A DNA stretch of 64,000 nucleotides, from the NCBI GenBank assembly GCA_019925095.2, contig CM034394.1, forward strand, positions 21,500,272-21,564,271, written 5' to 3'. This document shows positions 21,201 to 31,584 of the stretch, one piece after another. The notes beneath the pieces are model-generated. The model did no database searches. It saw nothing but the letters and a program-made list of their open reading frames with translations, and was not told where the DNA came from. The position numbers and the translations under genes were made by a program. Within the stretch, counting starts at the first letter, position 1, and every line of letters begins with the position of its first letter. The DNA is from Dendrolimus kikuchii (lineage: Eukaryota > Arthropoda > Insecta > Lepidoptera > Lasiocampidae).

Positions 21201-21954
21201 AGCCAGGATCTCAAAAGCTTGTATTTAAAAACCTTAATCTAGAAGATAGCAATATCAGTCTATTAAGAACTCTAAAATTCTCGAACAAGTAACTAATTAT
21301 TATTAAGATAAATTTTGTTTAATTTCGCATTCAAAAATAAGTCAATGTTCACATAATCCGACTTGCTGAGTTTCCTAAATTCGTTGACTGTTCTGATGAA
21401 AACTGAGTGGCGTCTGTAAGCTGTGCGTGTCAAGGGATAATTCTTAAACAAACTAGAAACGGATGATTAAAACATTATTGAATTCCCAAACACTCGCAAA
21501 GCGTTCTAATAACCAACAAAAGGGAGAGTTTGATGTAATACGATTTCGCACAACGGCGGTCGCACATCGGGTGTCGTAAAAAATGTGAATGGCATATTGA
21601 AATATTTCCGAGGACCCTTTCGCCCTTGCCAATTTTCTTCTTAGCCCACCCTAACACCGATATAAATCTGGCTGGCACCCCGTTATTGGTTATTGGTTGT
21701 ACAATCACGTGTAAATATTTTTGTATAGTTTCCTATAGACGGCTATGTGTGTGTAAGGTGTTCTCGCCGGTTTCCGTGCTTCTGTTGTGCGTCAGGATTT
21801 TTACAGCTACGCGAAAATATGTCTATACTAAAATATTAATTCAAGCGGTCCATCCCTGTATACATACATACATCAGCAATAAATTAATATGTATAATTGT
21901 ATAATCTATGCATTGATGCTATAAATACTTATTATTAATAGAATTTGTTTCTAT
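21201..21954. other. Nothing recognised
   Basis: Frames at 21475-21708 and 21626-21904 overlap on opposite strands and lack family features. Confidence 0.35.
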
Positions 21955-22035
21955 TATACATACGCATACACATGCACACACTCATACGCATGCACGCACG
22001 CACGCACGCACTCACGCACACATTCACACACAATC
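21955..22035. repeat. CA/CGCA microsatellite
   Basis: Alternating purine-pyrimidine tract of CACA, CGCA and ACGC units, for example GCACGCACGCACGCACGCAC. Followed to about 22130 by TGATA-rich simple sequence. Confidence 0.9.
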
Positions 22036-22140
22036 TATATATTTGTTCCATGTAAAATATGATGATAAGTTGATATCATAAGGGATGATATGCGTGTGAT
22101 ATGATATGATGATGTATGTGTATAGTCCTTCAGGAATGCC

Positions 22141-22527
22141 GAAGACCATAATAATAGACAACTGGGTATTATCCCTAAGATGAAGAAAATGATACAACTT
22201 TATTTTAGAGGCAGTTATAATTTATACCATCTTGGGCCGTATACTATTACAAACGTGTGGGTTATTTATTTTGCTATTAAATGGTACAGACATTAAAATC
22301 TGTTGACTGTTCCATTTATTTGTTCAGGAATCCATGGCGAACGTGTCCCAATAGAGGATTTAGAGATTTCAACGATCAAACTTGGGGCCTACTTTTTGCA
22401 TGACATATAGGTACGATTTTTCAATGACAAATAAAAATAAAAATGTTTGAATAATCGTTTGAAAGTTTGAAATACATTAATATATTCAAATAAGTAATAT
22501 TGGGGTTGATAAATTGATGACCCCTAT
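22141..22527. other. Nothing recognised
   Basis: AT-rich; no match. Confidence 0.35.
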
Positions 22528-22600
22528 TGTATGTTGGTAAAGCATCACTGGCGAGAGCCCACGGCTAGGCTCGACCACTTGAAAGGGGAGTACAAAATAA
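22528..22600 (+). repeat. Repeat E far-end fragment
   Basis: TGTTGGTAAAGCATCACTGG and CGAGAGCCCACGGCTAGGCT match the end of the E copy at 55133. Confidence 0.5.
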
Positions 22601-23136
22601 GACGACGTGTGTTGTGTGAGTCTAGATGTAATTATTGCTTAATTAATTTGAAATTAAACTTAGAACTATTGTTGGTATCCTAAATTTATGGCAGCTAATG
22701 TATATTTATAGGAGACGTTATGAAGCTACAGTTGTAGTAATTACTCGTATAATAATATCCCAATTTAATAAGTTATGTTAGATATCACGAAACAATAGCT
22801 ATTTTAAGGCAGATGTTTATTGATTTGTTGCAGTGGATAACACTGTTAATAAGTGAATACGATACTGTTATATTTATTAATCGTTTTGGTTACATTTGTA
22901 ACAAGTAGCTGGACATTTTCAATTGCGAACATTTAATTGACGGTACTTTCAAGTAATATATAGTATTTATACGGTGCGTGAGGCGAGGCAGGCACGGTTG
23001 TTTTACCATTCGCCAGGCACTACAATCATCTGAAAAATGAGTGTTACATTTGTTTTTTATTTAAATGTTTATGAAATTGTTTAAATGTAGAATTGAGATG
23101 ACATAAAGAGGTGTGAGGAACGGGGTGAATGTAAGT
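22601..23136. other. Nothing recognised
   Basis: A GC-richer patch (GAGGCGAGGCAGGCACGG) lies near 22981; otherwise AT-rich. Confidence 0.35.
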
Positions 23137-23450
23137 TTTATCCGTGCAGGAACGGAGAAAGAATACAGTTTCCTGCGGCCGGGCGGCCTGTCGTAAGAGG
23201 CGACTTAACAACCCACAGCCAGGTGGTAGGGCATTTGCCCGACTGGATGGCTACCACCCCTGGTCTAAAGTATGTCGCCATAACAACCTTGAGTTGTGTT
23301 CCGGCATTAGGGACCAGGTTCCAGTCTCCCTTAAGAGAGCAGCAGCGCATTTTTAGCAACTTTGGTGTTGCAAATGTCCATAGGCGATGGTAACCGCTTT
23401 CCATCAAGTGGGCCGTCTTCCTGTCTGCTGATCTCCTGCAATAAAAAAAA
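23137..23450 (+). repeat. Family A copy, full length, sense orientation
   Basis: From TTTTATCCGTGCAGGAACGG to CTCCTGCAATAAAAAAAA. The cleanest sense copy: 3' AATAAA followed by an A-run. It has a 70-codon open frame starting with GTG, not ATG. Confidence 0.9.
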
Positions 23451-24070
23451 GGGGGTGGTTGGAGGTCACTGGGCCAGATTGGGACTATTCTCTATGACAT
23501 TATGGTAATATATCTAAATGTGTTACTATCAAATAATTGAATAGAGTTATTCTTACTGGTGATTCTGTGGTTACGATATATGTATTTATTGATTTACTAT
23601 GGAAGTTTCGATGTCGCTTACACTGTATCAGACAGAAATCTTAACTGCTACGTGACACAACCTAAACATTTTCGTAGATGCATCTCCGAAGATCTTGTCT
23701 GTTTTCTGTATTGACTGATTTTGGCACGTAAATGGACTACTTAGTATTAACCTTATTATTCCATGTAGGTGACGAAACAGGTATTTGTAAATTTATGATC
23801 ATATCTATACTTTGCCTTTGATATCAGATTTATTTAATTTTCATGATAATTTTTATATCTGTATTATAATATATATAATTATAAGTAATGGAATTCTGTT
23901 TATTGTAATAAATTTAGAATATTTTTTTCTTTAGTGGACGAATCCCCAAATATTTGTATGACCATGTGTAGGTCAAATACAGTGAGTCCATTTGACTGTG
24001 CTACCTTCTTTTGTACAATTATTATTTCTACAATTAAAGATTCGTTCATTCGTTCATAAAAATAGGCTAA
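23451..24070. other. Nothing recognised
   Basis: Begins with a G-run (GGGGGTGGTTGGAGG) directly after the family A tail; rest AT-rich. Confidence 0.35.
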
Positions 24071-24520
24071 AGGGGCATTTACATGGACCGAGTTTCTTAC
24101 CTCCAAGATACGATTGTCGAAAGCAAGAAAAAAATATTTTCATGTAAACTAAACATACGATATCGTACGTAAAAGGGCGATAATCGTTTGGTAATTTAAT
24201 ACTGACATCTCTGTGTAAACAAAATACAAAATACCGTGCTCGAAAGGCCAGTCTCGCATTCATATCGGTTTAAACTGATTTGTACGATACTCGCATGAAC
24301 TTGTAAATATGTCACACGAGTTCTAGTTTAGACAAGTAGAAAAATCGTAGGCAAATGTCTCAATGCGATTTGTGTCGTAGTGTAACAAAACTCTTGGTGA
24401 TAATTACCTTACGATTATCGTATGTCATACTCGTAGGCGAGTTTTTGTTTTTTGGTTGAATGTAAACATGTCAATGCGATTATTGTCCAAAGAGTATCGC
24501 CTGTGAAAATAGTAGTAAGT
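24071..24520 (-). mobile_element. MITE K, one end missing
   Basis: The left end AGGGGCATTTACATGG, preceded by TAA, and internal blocks (ACAAAATACAAAATACCGTG, TTACGATTATCGTATG) match the complete copy at 29992-30495 in reverse. The other terminal repeat is absent. Confidence 0.8.
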
Positions 24521-24764
24521 GTGTGTCAGTGCACAACCCTTTTTAAGTAATCACCTTTAGAAGTAATCAGCATCCACTATCTATGTTATTTAACTACGGA
24601 ATCCGAACAAATTATGTAATCGTAAACACTGTATATTCTCAAAAACTACTTAACGCATTCTATTTAAACTAATTGTCGTTAAAATAAATCGTACTTATAA
24701 ATAAAACCTTAAAATAACTTAATTACTAAAATAATTAAATTAGAAATAAACTATATATATAATA

Positions 24765-24900
24765 CATATCTATACAGATAAATAAAATTGAAGTGTCGGT
24801 TTGTAATGTCAACATAAAAATGTGAAAAAAATCAGGGGGGACAATTCGGATCAGGAGATTCCAAAAATGCAATTTTTAGAATTAACATGTTTTATAAACT
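24765..24900 (+). repeat. Repeat D2 5' fragment
   Basis: TACAGATAAATAAAATTGAA and GTGTCGGTTTGTAATGTCAA match the copy near 13815. Confidence 0.5.
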
Positions 24901-24954
24901 ACTAAGGCTAGAAATATTAAATTTGATATATATACATGTAGAAGTCTTATGCGT

Positions 24955-25085
24955 TTATAAGTTACGTGTTGACAGTAAAGGAAAACATCGTGATGTAACA
25001 TGCACATCGAGATAATCTGCCTCAGACAAGTGTGGTAGGTATACTTTCCGTTCCTCCTGAAAATGGGGAGGTACAAACACAGTAG
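24955..25085 (+). mobile_element. SINE B fragment
   Basis: Contains GGAAAACATCGTGATGTAAC, ATGCACATCGAGATAA and CAGACAAGTGTGGTAGG. Confidence 0.65.
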
Positions 25086-25374
25086 TGCAACGTTACGAGC
25101 CGTAGTTATGATATTATCAATTCACTCGGTAGACCCCCACGGTACTTCGTTCAAATAAAGGCCTGTTTACACAGAGAGGCCGTCTCGAGCGGGTCCGATT
25201 GCGTCCAATCACCGCGAGTGGATACCCTGATTGAACCGTGCAATTGTACACATCCTAATATTTGACGGATTACGTTCAAAGGGAACATTTCGCTGTGAAG
25301 TGTTCTAGATTTCACTAAGTTTTGATAACTGGTTGCTGTATTTGTTAGTTGATTTGACTCTATAATTTTAAAAG

Positions 25375-25650
25375 TGAACATACGCTGGATACACCCAACC
25401 ACTACATCAGATTTGATAACCCACAAATCCTCGCGAAAAAGAATCGTTTCATACCTGGAATGATGCGTGAGGATATTGAAATCAAAAAACACACAAATTT
25501 CAATAGAGAAGATGGTTGGCAAGTACCACCTGTTTGAGATCCGATCATCAAAACTATTAAAACCCAAACCCAGCAAAAACCAACTGCCAGACCTCAAGAC
25601 ACTGTGAGCTCTTTCTGCGTGCACCGGAACACAAACCAACTTGACTGAAA
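25375..25650 (+). mobile_element. Penelope-like element C-terminal (GIY-YIG region) remnant
   Basis: The plus strand reads SEHTLDTPNHYIRFDNPQIL, then MMREDIEIKKHTNFNREDGW, a stop, and DPIIKTIKTQTQ. The pattern EH...H.I.F....IL....REDIEI.KH.NFNREDGW is what I know from the end of the GIY-YIG endonuclease domain of Penelope-like retroelements. The tryptophan before DPII is a TGA, so this copy is dead. A longer minus-strand open frame (25151-25639) is its shadow. It is followed at 25705-26015 by tail and terminal sequences that recur elsewhere, so they may belong to the same element. Confidence 0.6.
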
Positions 25651-25704
25651 ATTTCTTTTATATTCCTTCCACCCATTTTAATATTATATAAAACTACTAG
25701 AGTT

Positions 25705-26015
25705 AGGCATGTTTGCTGAAGAGTTTCTTGCGCCGCTTCTTCTGTTCAAGCCACAACATGTTGCGAAGCGGTGGTAAATTAGATTAGGCTCCCATAGAGT
25801 AAATAATAACCATAAACAAAATTAAAACTAAATAATTAATATGAACAAGTTGGCGGTAGGCTAAATAAAACTTTAACAATAGGTACTCGTTGACATTTGA
25901 CATCTTCCGTGATCACGGGAACTGAAAAGTGGCCGAAACTTCGACCGGTCGGAATAACAAAAATCAAATAAATTACCGCGCTTAAAACCGTTAAAACGTA
26001 GTTTTATTATATATA
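25705..26015 (+). repeat. Penelope-associated terminal repeat, half unit
   Basis: Starts with LINE-tail-like GAGTTTCTTGCGCCGC, continues ACATGTTGCGAAGCGGTGGT, AGATTAGGCTCCCATAGAGT and GTGGCCGAAAC, and ends CGTTAAAACGTAGTTTTATT. It is one arm of the palindrome seen at 63607-64000, and also recurs at 51017. Confidence 0.75.
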
Positions 26016-26412
26016 AATTTGTTCATATCTTTGTCAAACAAAAACTTGCAATTTATTTAAGAGATACTGACAAAAAATACATTGTGGTCTATGCTTCGAA
26101 TGACCTTTTTATATAGGGAACTGTTGGTTATGAACCGGGAAATAATACAGCAGATATTGGGAATACCAGCAGAGTTTTATTCTTGACAATCATACACGCA
26201 TAGCGGATACTAGAATACCCAACAAACAACAGACGTAAAGACGTACTATATTATAATGTCATTTAAATATAGAACACTCCATTCAAAAAGGTTCCTGTTT
26301 AAATGAGAGGTTTATTTCAACAGGAACCCGTTGACCAATATCTGTAACGGTGATCATTATAGTTGTTCGTATTTGTAAATAAATAATTATTGCTGGATTA
26401 AAACAATATATC
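26016..26412. other. Nothing recognised; one short hairpin
   Basis: GGTTCCTGTT at 26290 and AACAGGAACC at 26319 form a 10-bp stem. Confidence 0.35.
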
Positions 26413-26830
26413 AAAAAACAGAATTGACTTCAAAAGTATCTAAAAAGCAAAAAATAAATATTTTCTACTACATCTTAAAATCGGTACAAAGTAAAACAAA
26501 AAAATTACTGCATTTTGCAAATTATTTTTTTTATGTTTTACTTGACACCGGCTACAAAATGTTGTAGAAAATGTTTATTTTTTGCTTTTCAGTTACTTTT
26601 GAAGTCAGTTTTTTTTTTCTAGTTTTGAGTTACGCAAATACTTGAATAGCTTTAGAAAAAACTAATATACACGTTGTAAGTGCCCAAAATATACGGGTTG
26701 CTCTTGATTTCCTTGGGATGCAATCATCAGATCTTGACTTGATGACAATGTGATCGCCTTAGGAGTATACTCCTACGAATGAAAAAAAAAATCAGTCCAC
26801 AATTGACGGTGGAGAAATCGCGTAAGGAGC
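26413..26830 (+). mobile_element. Repeat L with a long palindrome
   Basis: Bases 26413-26503 and 26522-26617 are inverted repeats of about 90 bp (ACTTCAAAAGTATCTAAAAA against TTTTTGCTTTTCAGTTACTT). After the palindrome come TGACTTGATGACAATGTGAT and GGAGTATACTCCTACGAATG. The reversed relative is at 34605-35000. Confidence 0.7.
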
Positions 26831-26831
26831 A

Positions 26832-26914
26832 CGTGGGGGTTGATTAAAGTTGTGTGGTGCGTCGATGATGGTCACACCGTTGTATGGGGTCACGCACCAC
26901 CGGCGAGAGCCGAC
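26832..26914 (+). repeat. Repeat E far-end fragment
   Basis: TATGGGGTCACGCACCACCG and CGAGAGCCGACC correspond to the end of the E copy at 55133. Confidence 0.55.
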
Positions 26915-27006
26915 CTTTATTTATATATATACGTATGTATAACTCTACGTGATGTGCATATTGGTATCCTAATGATTATGAAATATTATTTTTACACGTA
27001 TATTCG

Positions 27007-27712
27007 TGTTACGAGTGTGAGACTCGAAATTAAAATGCCGTTGGAGTTACTATAGAATTTATTAGAACTATACAAACACGTATAACATAGGTACAAAAAT
27101 AACTAGACACGATAGTGTCTAGTTATTTCTACTAGTAAGTACAAACTGCACGATTAAATAACACGCGCAAAGTCCGTCACTATATCGCTTGTCGAATGTA
27201 CGTCTTACTCGTATCGTAATCTTCGCTCGACTGCCTCATCCCTCCGTTCGGGCATTGTTTTAAAATAAATTGTGTGTGCAAATTACATTTCCAAGTAAAT
27301 GTAATTTGCACACCTACGAACGGCCAACAAAGTTGAAAACAATAAGGATTATAATAAAACTACGTTTTAACGGTTTTAAGCGCGGTAATTTTATATTTGT
27401 CTTCCGTGATCAGGGCCACTGAAAAGTGGCCGAAACGTCGGAAAAACCAAAATCAAATAAAAATACCGCGCTTAAAACCGTTAAAACGTAGTTTTATTAT
27501 GTATACAAGTCGCGAAAACTTAAGAAAATATTACAATAAGGATTAGTTCGACACTAATAGCTGCCATAAAATAAGTAGAAAAACAATAGCATGTTTATCT
27601 TAATTACAAATTCTAAACACAAAGTTAACAAAAGAATACCTAAATCCGGGAAAGCAATAATCTGCGCTTTTACGACCGGCAGGTGTACACATTCCTTTGA
27701 CGGCATGTAATA
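27007..27712 (+). mobile_element. LTR-like element T with nested insert and two hairpins
   Basis: Starts TGTTACGAGTGTGAGACTCG and ends near GGCATGTAATA. Relative to its sisters it carries a 160-bp palindromic insert (27345-27505) and two short perfect hairpins (27097-27128, 27274-27313). No clear target duplication. Confidence 0.65.
27345..27505. mobile_element. Short palindromic terminal-repeat element
   Basis: The two ends are inverted repeats of about 42 bp (ACTACGTTTTAACGGTTTTA against TAAAACCGTTAAAACGTAGT). The middle has CCACTGAAAAGTGG and CCGAAACGTCGG. The same terminal block occurs at 25985, 51200 and 63607. Confidence 0.8.
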
Positions 27713-28461
27713 TTATTATGATATAGAAAAATGCCAAATCTTATCGGCAGCTCTAATCGATATCTATTGTCTGTATTTACAAAGTATCACGTTTATGTAT
27801 TGATAAGTCTTTAATTGTGCTACATTAATAAATTGGTGAATGAAACGTGACGCAACAAACACAAAAATGCACTGTTACGCAAAGTTTCCTTTGTTCTACG
27901 TATAAAAGATTATCAGTCTTAAGTATATACAGATAGAGCTAAACTTCATTTGAAATCTTTTAAGAGGTTGAATTGTGTGTTTATCTCTTTTTAGTGTCGC
28001 TTTTTCGTTTCATCGAGTTTCAAATCACAACAATTCTAAACAAATTTTACTTCAACAGCATCCAATCGAATTGAATACCTCCTTCTTTTTGAAGTCGGTT
28101 AAAAATTAAATGTATCAGTATAATATGTTCTAATTCACTATTGACTTACTATCACTCTATCGAATTGTATTTGAATAGGTGATTTGATACAAGTTGTTAC
28201 ACGAGTATTTATTTTAATTTTGAAGTAACAAAGTATTTTATTGTTGGTTTTATTAAAATTTATTTATTTGTTTTACTAATTAAATATTACGTAAGTAGAA
28301 TTAGTTTTTTTTATTGAATAAAATTGGGTCGTCTTCGTCTTACGCCAAAAGGAAGGTTTGCTGTGTCGGATATAATTTCGGCACAGTAATATGCTGATTG
28401 AAAACCTTGTTTGCTGAAAATGCGGCGCACAAATTCTCAAATTATGCTCTGTGTATAATAA
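27713..28461. other. Mostly unrecognised; one GAAGTCGGTT motif
   Basis: CCTCCTTCTTTTTGAAGTCG at 28079 is the end motif of a repeat type related to L. Nothing else was assigned. Confidence 0.4.
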
Positions 28462-28941
28462 TGTTACATACTGACAAGGAACGCACACCTGACTGTCGTA
28501 AAACGCAGTCTATTGCCTTTTTTGCATTTGGAGTTCTTTTGTTTACTTCGTGTTTAAAATTGAAAACATCTTATTGTTATTGTACTTATTTTATGGCCGT
28601 CATTAGTGTCGAACTAATCCTTGTTTTTATTGCATTGCGTCGACGCTTGCCAGATGTCCGGATTAACTCAGTGAACACGGCCCCTTTGTCGGTATTATAC
28701 AGTTTAGTATAAAACAATGCCCGAACGGAGGGGTGGGGCAGTCAAGCAACGATTACGATACTAGTAAGACGTGTGTACAATTTAGTGGCGGACTTTGCGC
28801 GTGTTATTGAATTGTGCATTACATTGGGACTTATTGCGTCTAGTTATATTTGTACCTATGTTATACGTGTTGGTATAGTTTTAATCAATTCTATAGTAAT
28901 TCCAACGGCATTTTAATTCGAGTCCTATGTAGATCGTAACA
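28462..28941 (-). mobile_element. LTR-like element T
   Basis: Plus-strand ends TGTTACATACTGACAAGG and ATCGTAACA; flanks ATAA and ATAC. In sense it starts TGTTACGATCTACATAGGAC. Open frames inside are incidental. Confidence 0.65.
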
Positions 28942-29646
28942 ATACTGTATAAACAATGTAATTACGTCGCTATTTCTTCTAATAACGTTCTCTTTTTTCT
29001 ATTTTTTTACCCTAAAACTGTAATTCATTTATGGTCCAAAATCTGAAGGGGCAGCTTTAAGATAGACTCCTATTAGAAAACAAACATGTCAGTTAGAATC
29101 ATAATTACAGTGGACGCTTAAATGTTCTCTTCCTGGGACGAATGTTTGCAGACGGCATCCAACTACGGACGGATGTGTGCACAGTTAAATTCATTCCGTT
29201 TAAATCCCTGCATTTCATTGGACACTGCACGTTCCAGAAGATTATCAAATATTTACGTGCGTTTTGAAATTGAAAAAGATTTTCAAATGATTGTTTCATT
29301 GTTAAAGTCTATTTCAAATAGGATGGTATGGCTGTCACATTCATAAAACGTAACTTGTAGCGTTATCGTAAACTTATATTTTTTTGTTAACGCTGGGAGA
29401 ATGCTATGCGCATACCTTCGGGGCCAAGTTACCGAGAGGTATGTAGAACTTCCAACGGCCGATGCCTACACACAAGCTTCTGATGATAGAAGAAGTTGCT
29501 GGCACCAACGATATCCACTAAACCTTCCAGCATCCCTCCGCATTTGAGGCGTTACGGGACCTTAATGATAGGCATGGCTAAAAATATATTTCCTGTTATT
29601 ATTTAATAATATTCTTACGCTTACAATCAAGATGATTATTATTCTA
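28942..29646. other. No gene recognised
   Basis: At 29400-29560 a GC-richer block reads GQVTERYVELPTADAYTQAS in one frame and could be an old LINE piece. The frame at 29122-29346 has no family signature. Confidence 0.35.
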
Positions 29647-29650
29647 TTTA

Positions 29651-29988
29651 CTTTTTTTATTGCGAGGCAGGCAAATAGGCAGACGGCCCAGCTCGTCGAA
29701 AGAGTTACTATCGCCTATGCAACGTTTGCAACACTAAGGGCAAATCTAACGCGTTACCAGCCTTTAGAATATAGAGAATGGGATGAGGCTCAAACAGGAG
29801 GAATGGGATAGGGGGGATGATATATGGGATTTTCATAAGGGGAGAGGGAGGGGGAAGTATGGGAAGGAGACGGATCTCTCAGTCATCACACGAAATACGA
29901 TTAGCTCAAGGCTAATCGTTTCAGGCCGATATTCTGTGAGAGCAGAGTGTAACACCGATCGAGCTGGCTTAAAGATCTGTAATTAAGA
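29651..29988 (-). repeat. Family A2 copy, near full length
   Basis: The plus strand starts with TTTTTTTATTGCGAGGCAGG and CAGACGGCCCA (shared with family A). It then switches at about 29725 to a different body: a GA-rich GGGATGAGG block, CACGAAATACGATTAGC, and TTCTGTGAGAGCAGAGTGTA. Other A2 pieces are at 4783, 38440, 46150 and 58918. Confidence 0.8.
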
Positions 29989-29991
29989 TAA

Positions 29992-30495
29992 AGGGCCATT
30001 TACATGGAGAGAGTTTATCGCACGTTTTGGGGCGAAAAAAGGTTTACTATTTTCGTAGGCGATACTCTTTAAACAATAATCGCATTGAAATGTTCTTGTT
30101 TAAACAAAAAGTCGCCTACGAGTATGTAATACGATAATCGTAAGGTAATTATCTCCAAGAGATTTTTTTTACACTACGACACAAATCGCATTGAAATATT
30201 TGCCTACGATGTCTTAACTTGTCTTAACTAGAACTCATATGACGTTCTTCAAGTTCATGCGAGTATCGCACAAATCAGTTAGAATCAATTTGAATGCGAG
30301 AATTACCTTGCGAGCTAGGTGATGAGCACGGTATTTCGTATTTTGTTTACACAGATACGTCAATATTCAAATGACCAGGCGATTATCGCCCTTCCACGTA
30401 CGATATGTACATTTAGTTTACATGATAATATATTTTTTCTTGCTTTCGATAATCGTACCTTCGAGGCAAGAAACTCTCTCCATGTAAATGGCCTT
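29992..30495. mobile_element. MITE K, complete
   Basis: The ends AGGGCCATTTACATGGAGAG and CTCTCCATGTAAATGGCCTT are near-perfect inverted repeats of about 26 bp, flanked by TAA on both sides. There is no coding sequence. TAA duplication and GGCC ends suggest PIF/Harbinger mobilisation. It abuts the 5' end of the A2 copy. Confidence 0.9.
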
Positions 30496-30498
30496 TAA

Positions 30499-31249
30499 AG
30501 ATTCCAGCATGGCGTTTACGTAATTTACGTGATCTTTCAAATACCGTATTATTTGAAATTGACTATAATTATTAATTTTGTAATGTTGCTGTACCTACTT
30601 TTTTGTATTTTATAATATTAAAATAACTTTTTTACTTTATATATGAACATAATAAAATTATTTTTTTATTGGATATCTTCAAAGATCACAATCGGCTTAG
30701 TACTTACAGCGGACATTAAATGTGTGTGGCAAGATGTAGAAACCATTAAAACTGTCCGGCTATTGAGGTAATATTTTTTTATAGGTCCCCAAGTAACATA
30801 TATAAAATTTAGCTTTTATACTATAACGAAAGTATAATTTTTTAAAGTTTAGGGGTGTCTGGCAGGGAGTAGCAACTGTCACAAGTGTCCGGCAATGGAT
30901 GTCGAGATTTCTAAAGTTATCCAGAAGAAAATATAAAAAAATTACGCTTTATACTTTAACGAATTTAAAGTACTATTCTATACACCTTTACTACCTGTTA
31001 CTTGCCCAAGTAACCACAACCCAAACTCTATAGTCGCTGGTCGTTCTTATCTGTATAGGGGACATGCACAGAAAAACTTTCAAGTTTCATAAAATGACGA
31101 AGGTCTGACAGTCCTGGGCTCTTAAGCTATTATAGCATTAAAACATTAATAATTAGATGCATTATAAGTATATACATGAGTTATCTGTCAATGTTTAACG
31201 TCTATAACAATGTCGCATCTCAAATAACGCATTAAACTCTTGACTACAT
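30499..31249. other. Nothing recognised
   Basis: AT-rich; no family match. Confidence 0.35.
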
Positions 31250-31584
31250 CTTCGTGACAGAATCACTGACACAAAATGTATACAGAGGCATTATGGATAA
31301 AATCAGAAACAAGGATATCCGTAAGAGAACTAAGATTATTGACATAGTTTACAAAATTAGCAAGCTAAAGTGGCGAGCGGTCACATTTGTCGTAAGACCG
31401 ATGGCCGATGGAGCAGACGAGTCCTGGAGTAGAAAACGCATCTTGGAAAACGTAGTGCAGGACTTCCTCTAGGCCAGTGTAGGTATCGACCACCTGCGTA
31501 ATGTCACCGGTTGGAAGAAACCGGTGTGGAAAGCAAAGGACCGGGGTACGTGGCGCTATTTTAGGAAAGTCTACGTCTAGTAAT
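31250..31584 (+). mobile_element. LINE pol C-terminal remnant
   Basis: The plus strand reads NKDIRKRTKIIDIVYKISKL, then KWRAVTFV, ESWSRKRILE, a stop, and GWKKPVWKAKDRGTWRYFRK ending VYV and a stop. This fits the end of endonuclease-reverse transcriptases in which RTKxxD...KLKWxxxGH precedes an AxDRxxWRxLxExYV close. The GH pair and the following arginine are lost, and one stop interrupts the frame. Confidence 0.7.

Noticed and set aside
25151..25639. 162-codon minus-strand open frame, the longest in the window
   Set aside because: It is antisense to the Penelope-like C-terminal remnant, which carries the recognisable motifs. The minus protein has no domain and starts in repeat DNA.
29122..29346. 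Overlapping frames on both strands at 29105-29346
   Set aside because: No splice sites, motifs or second copy; could not be distinguished from chance.
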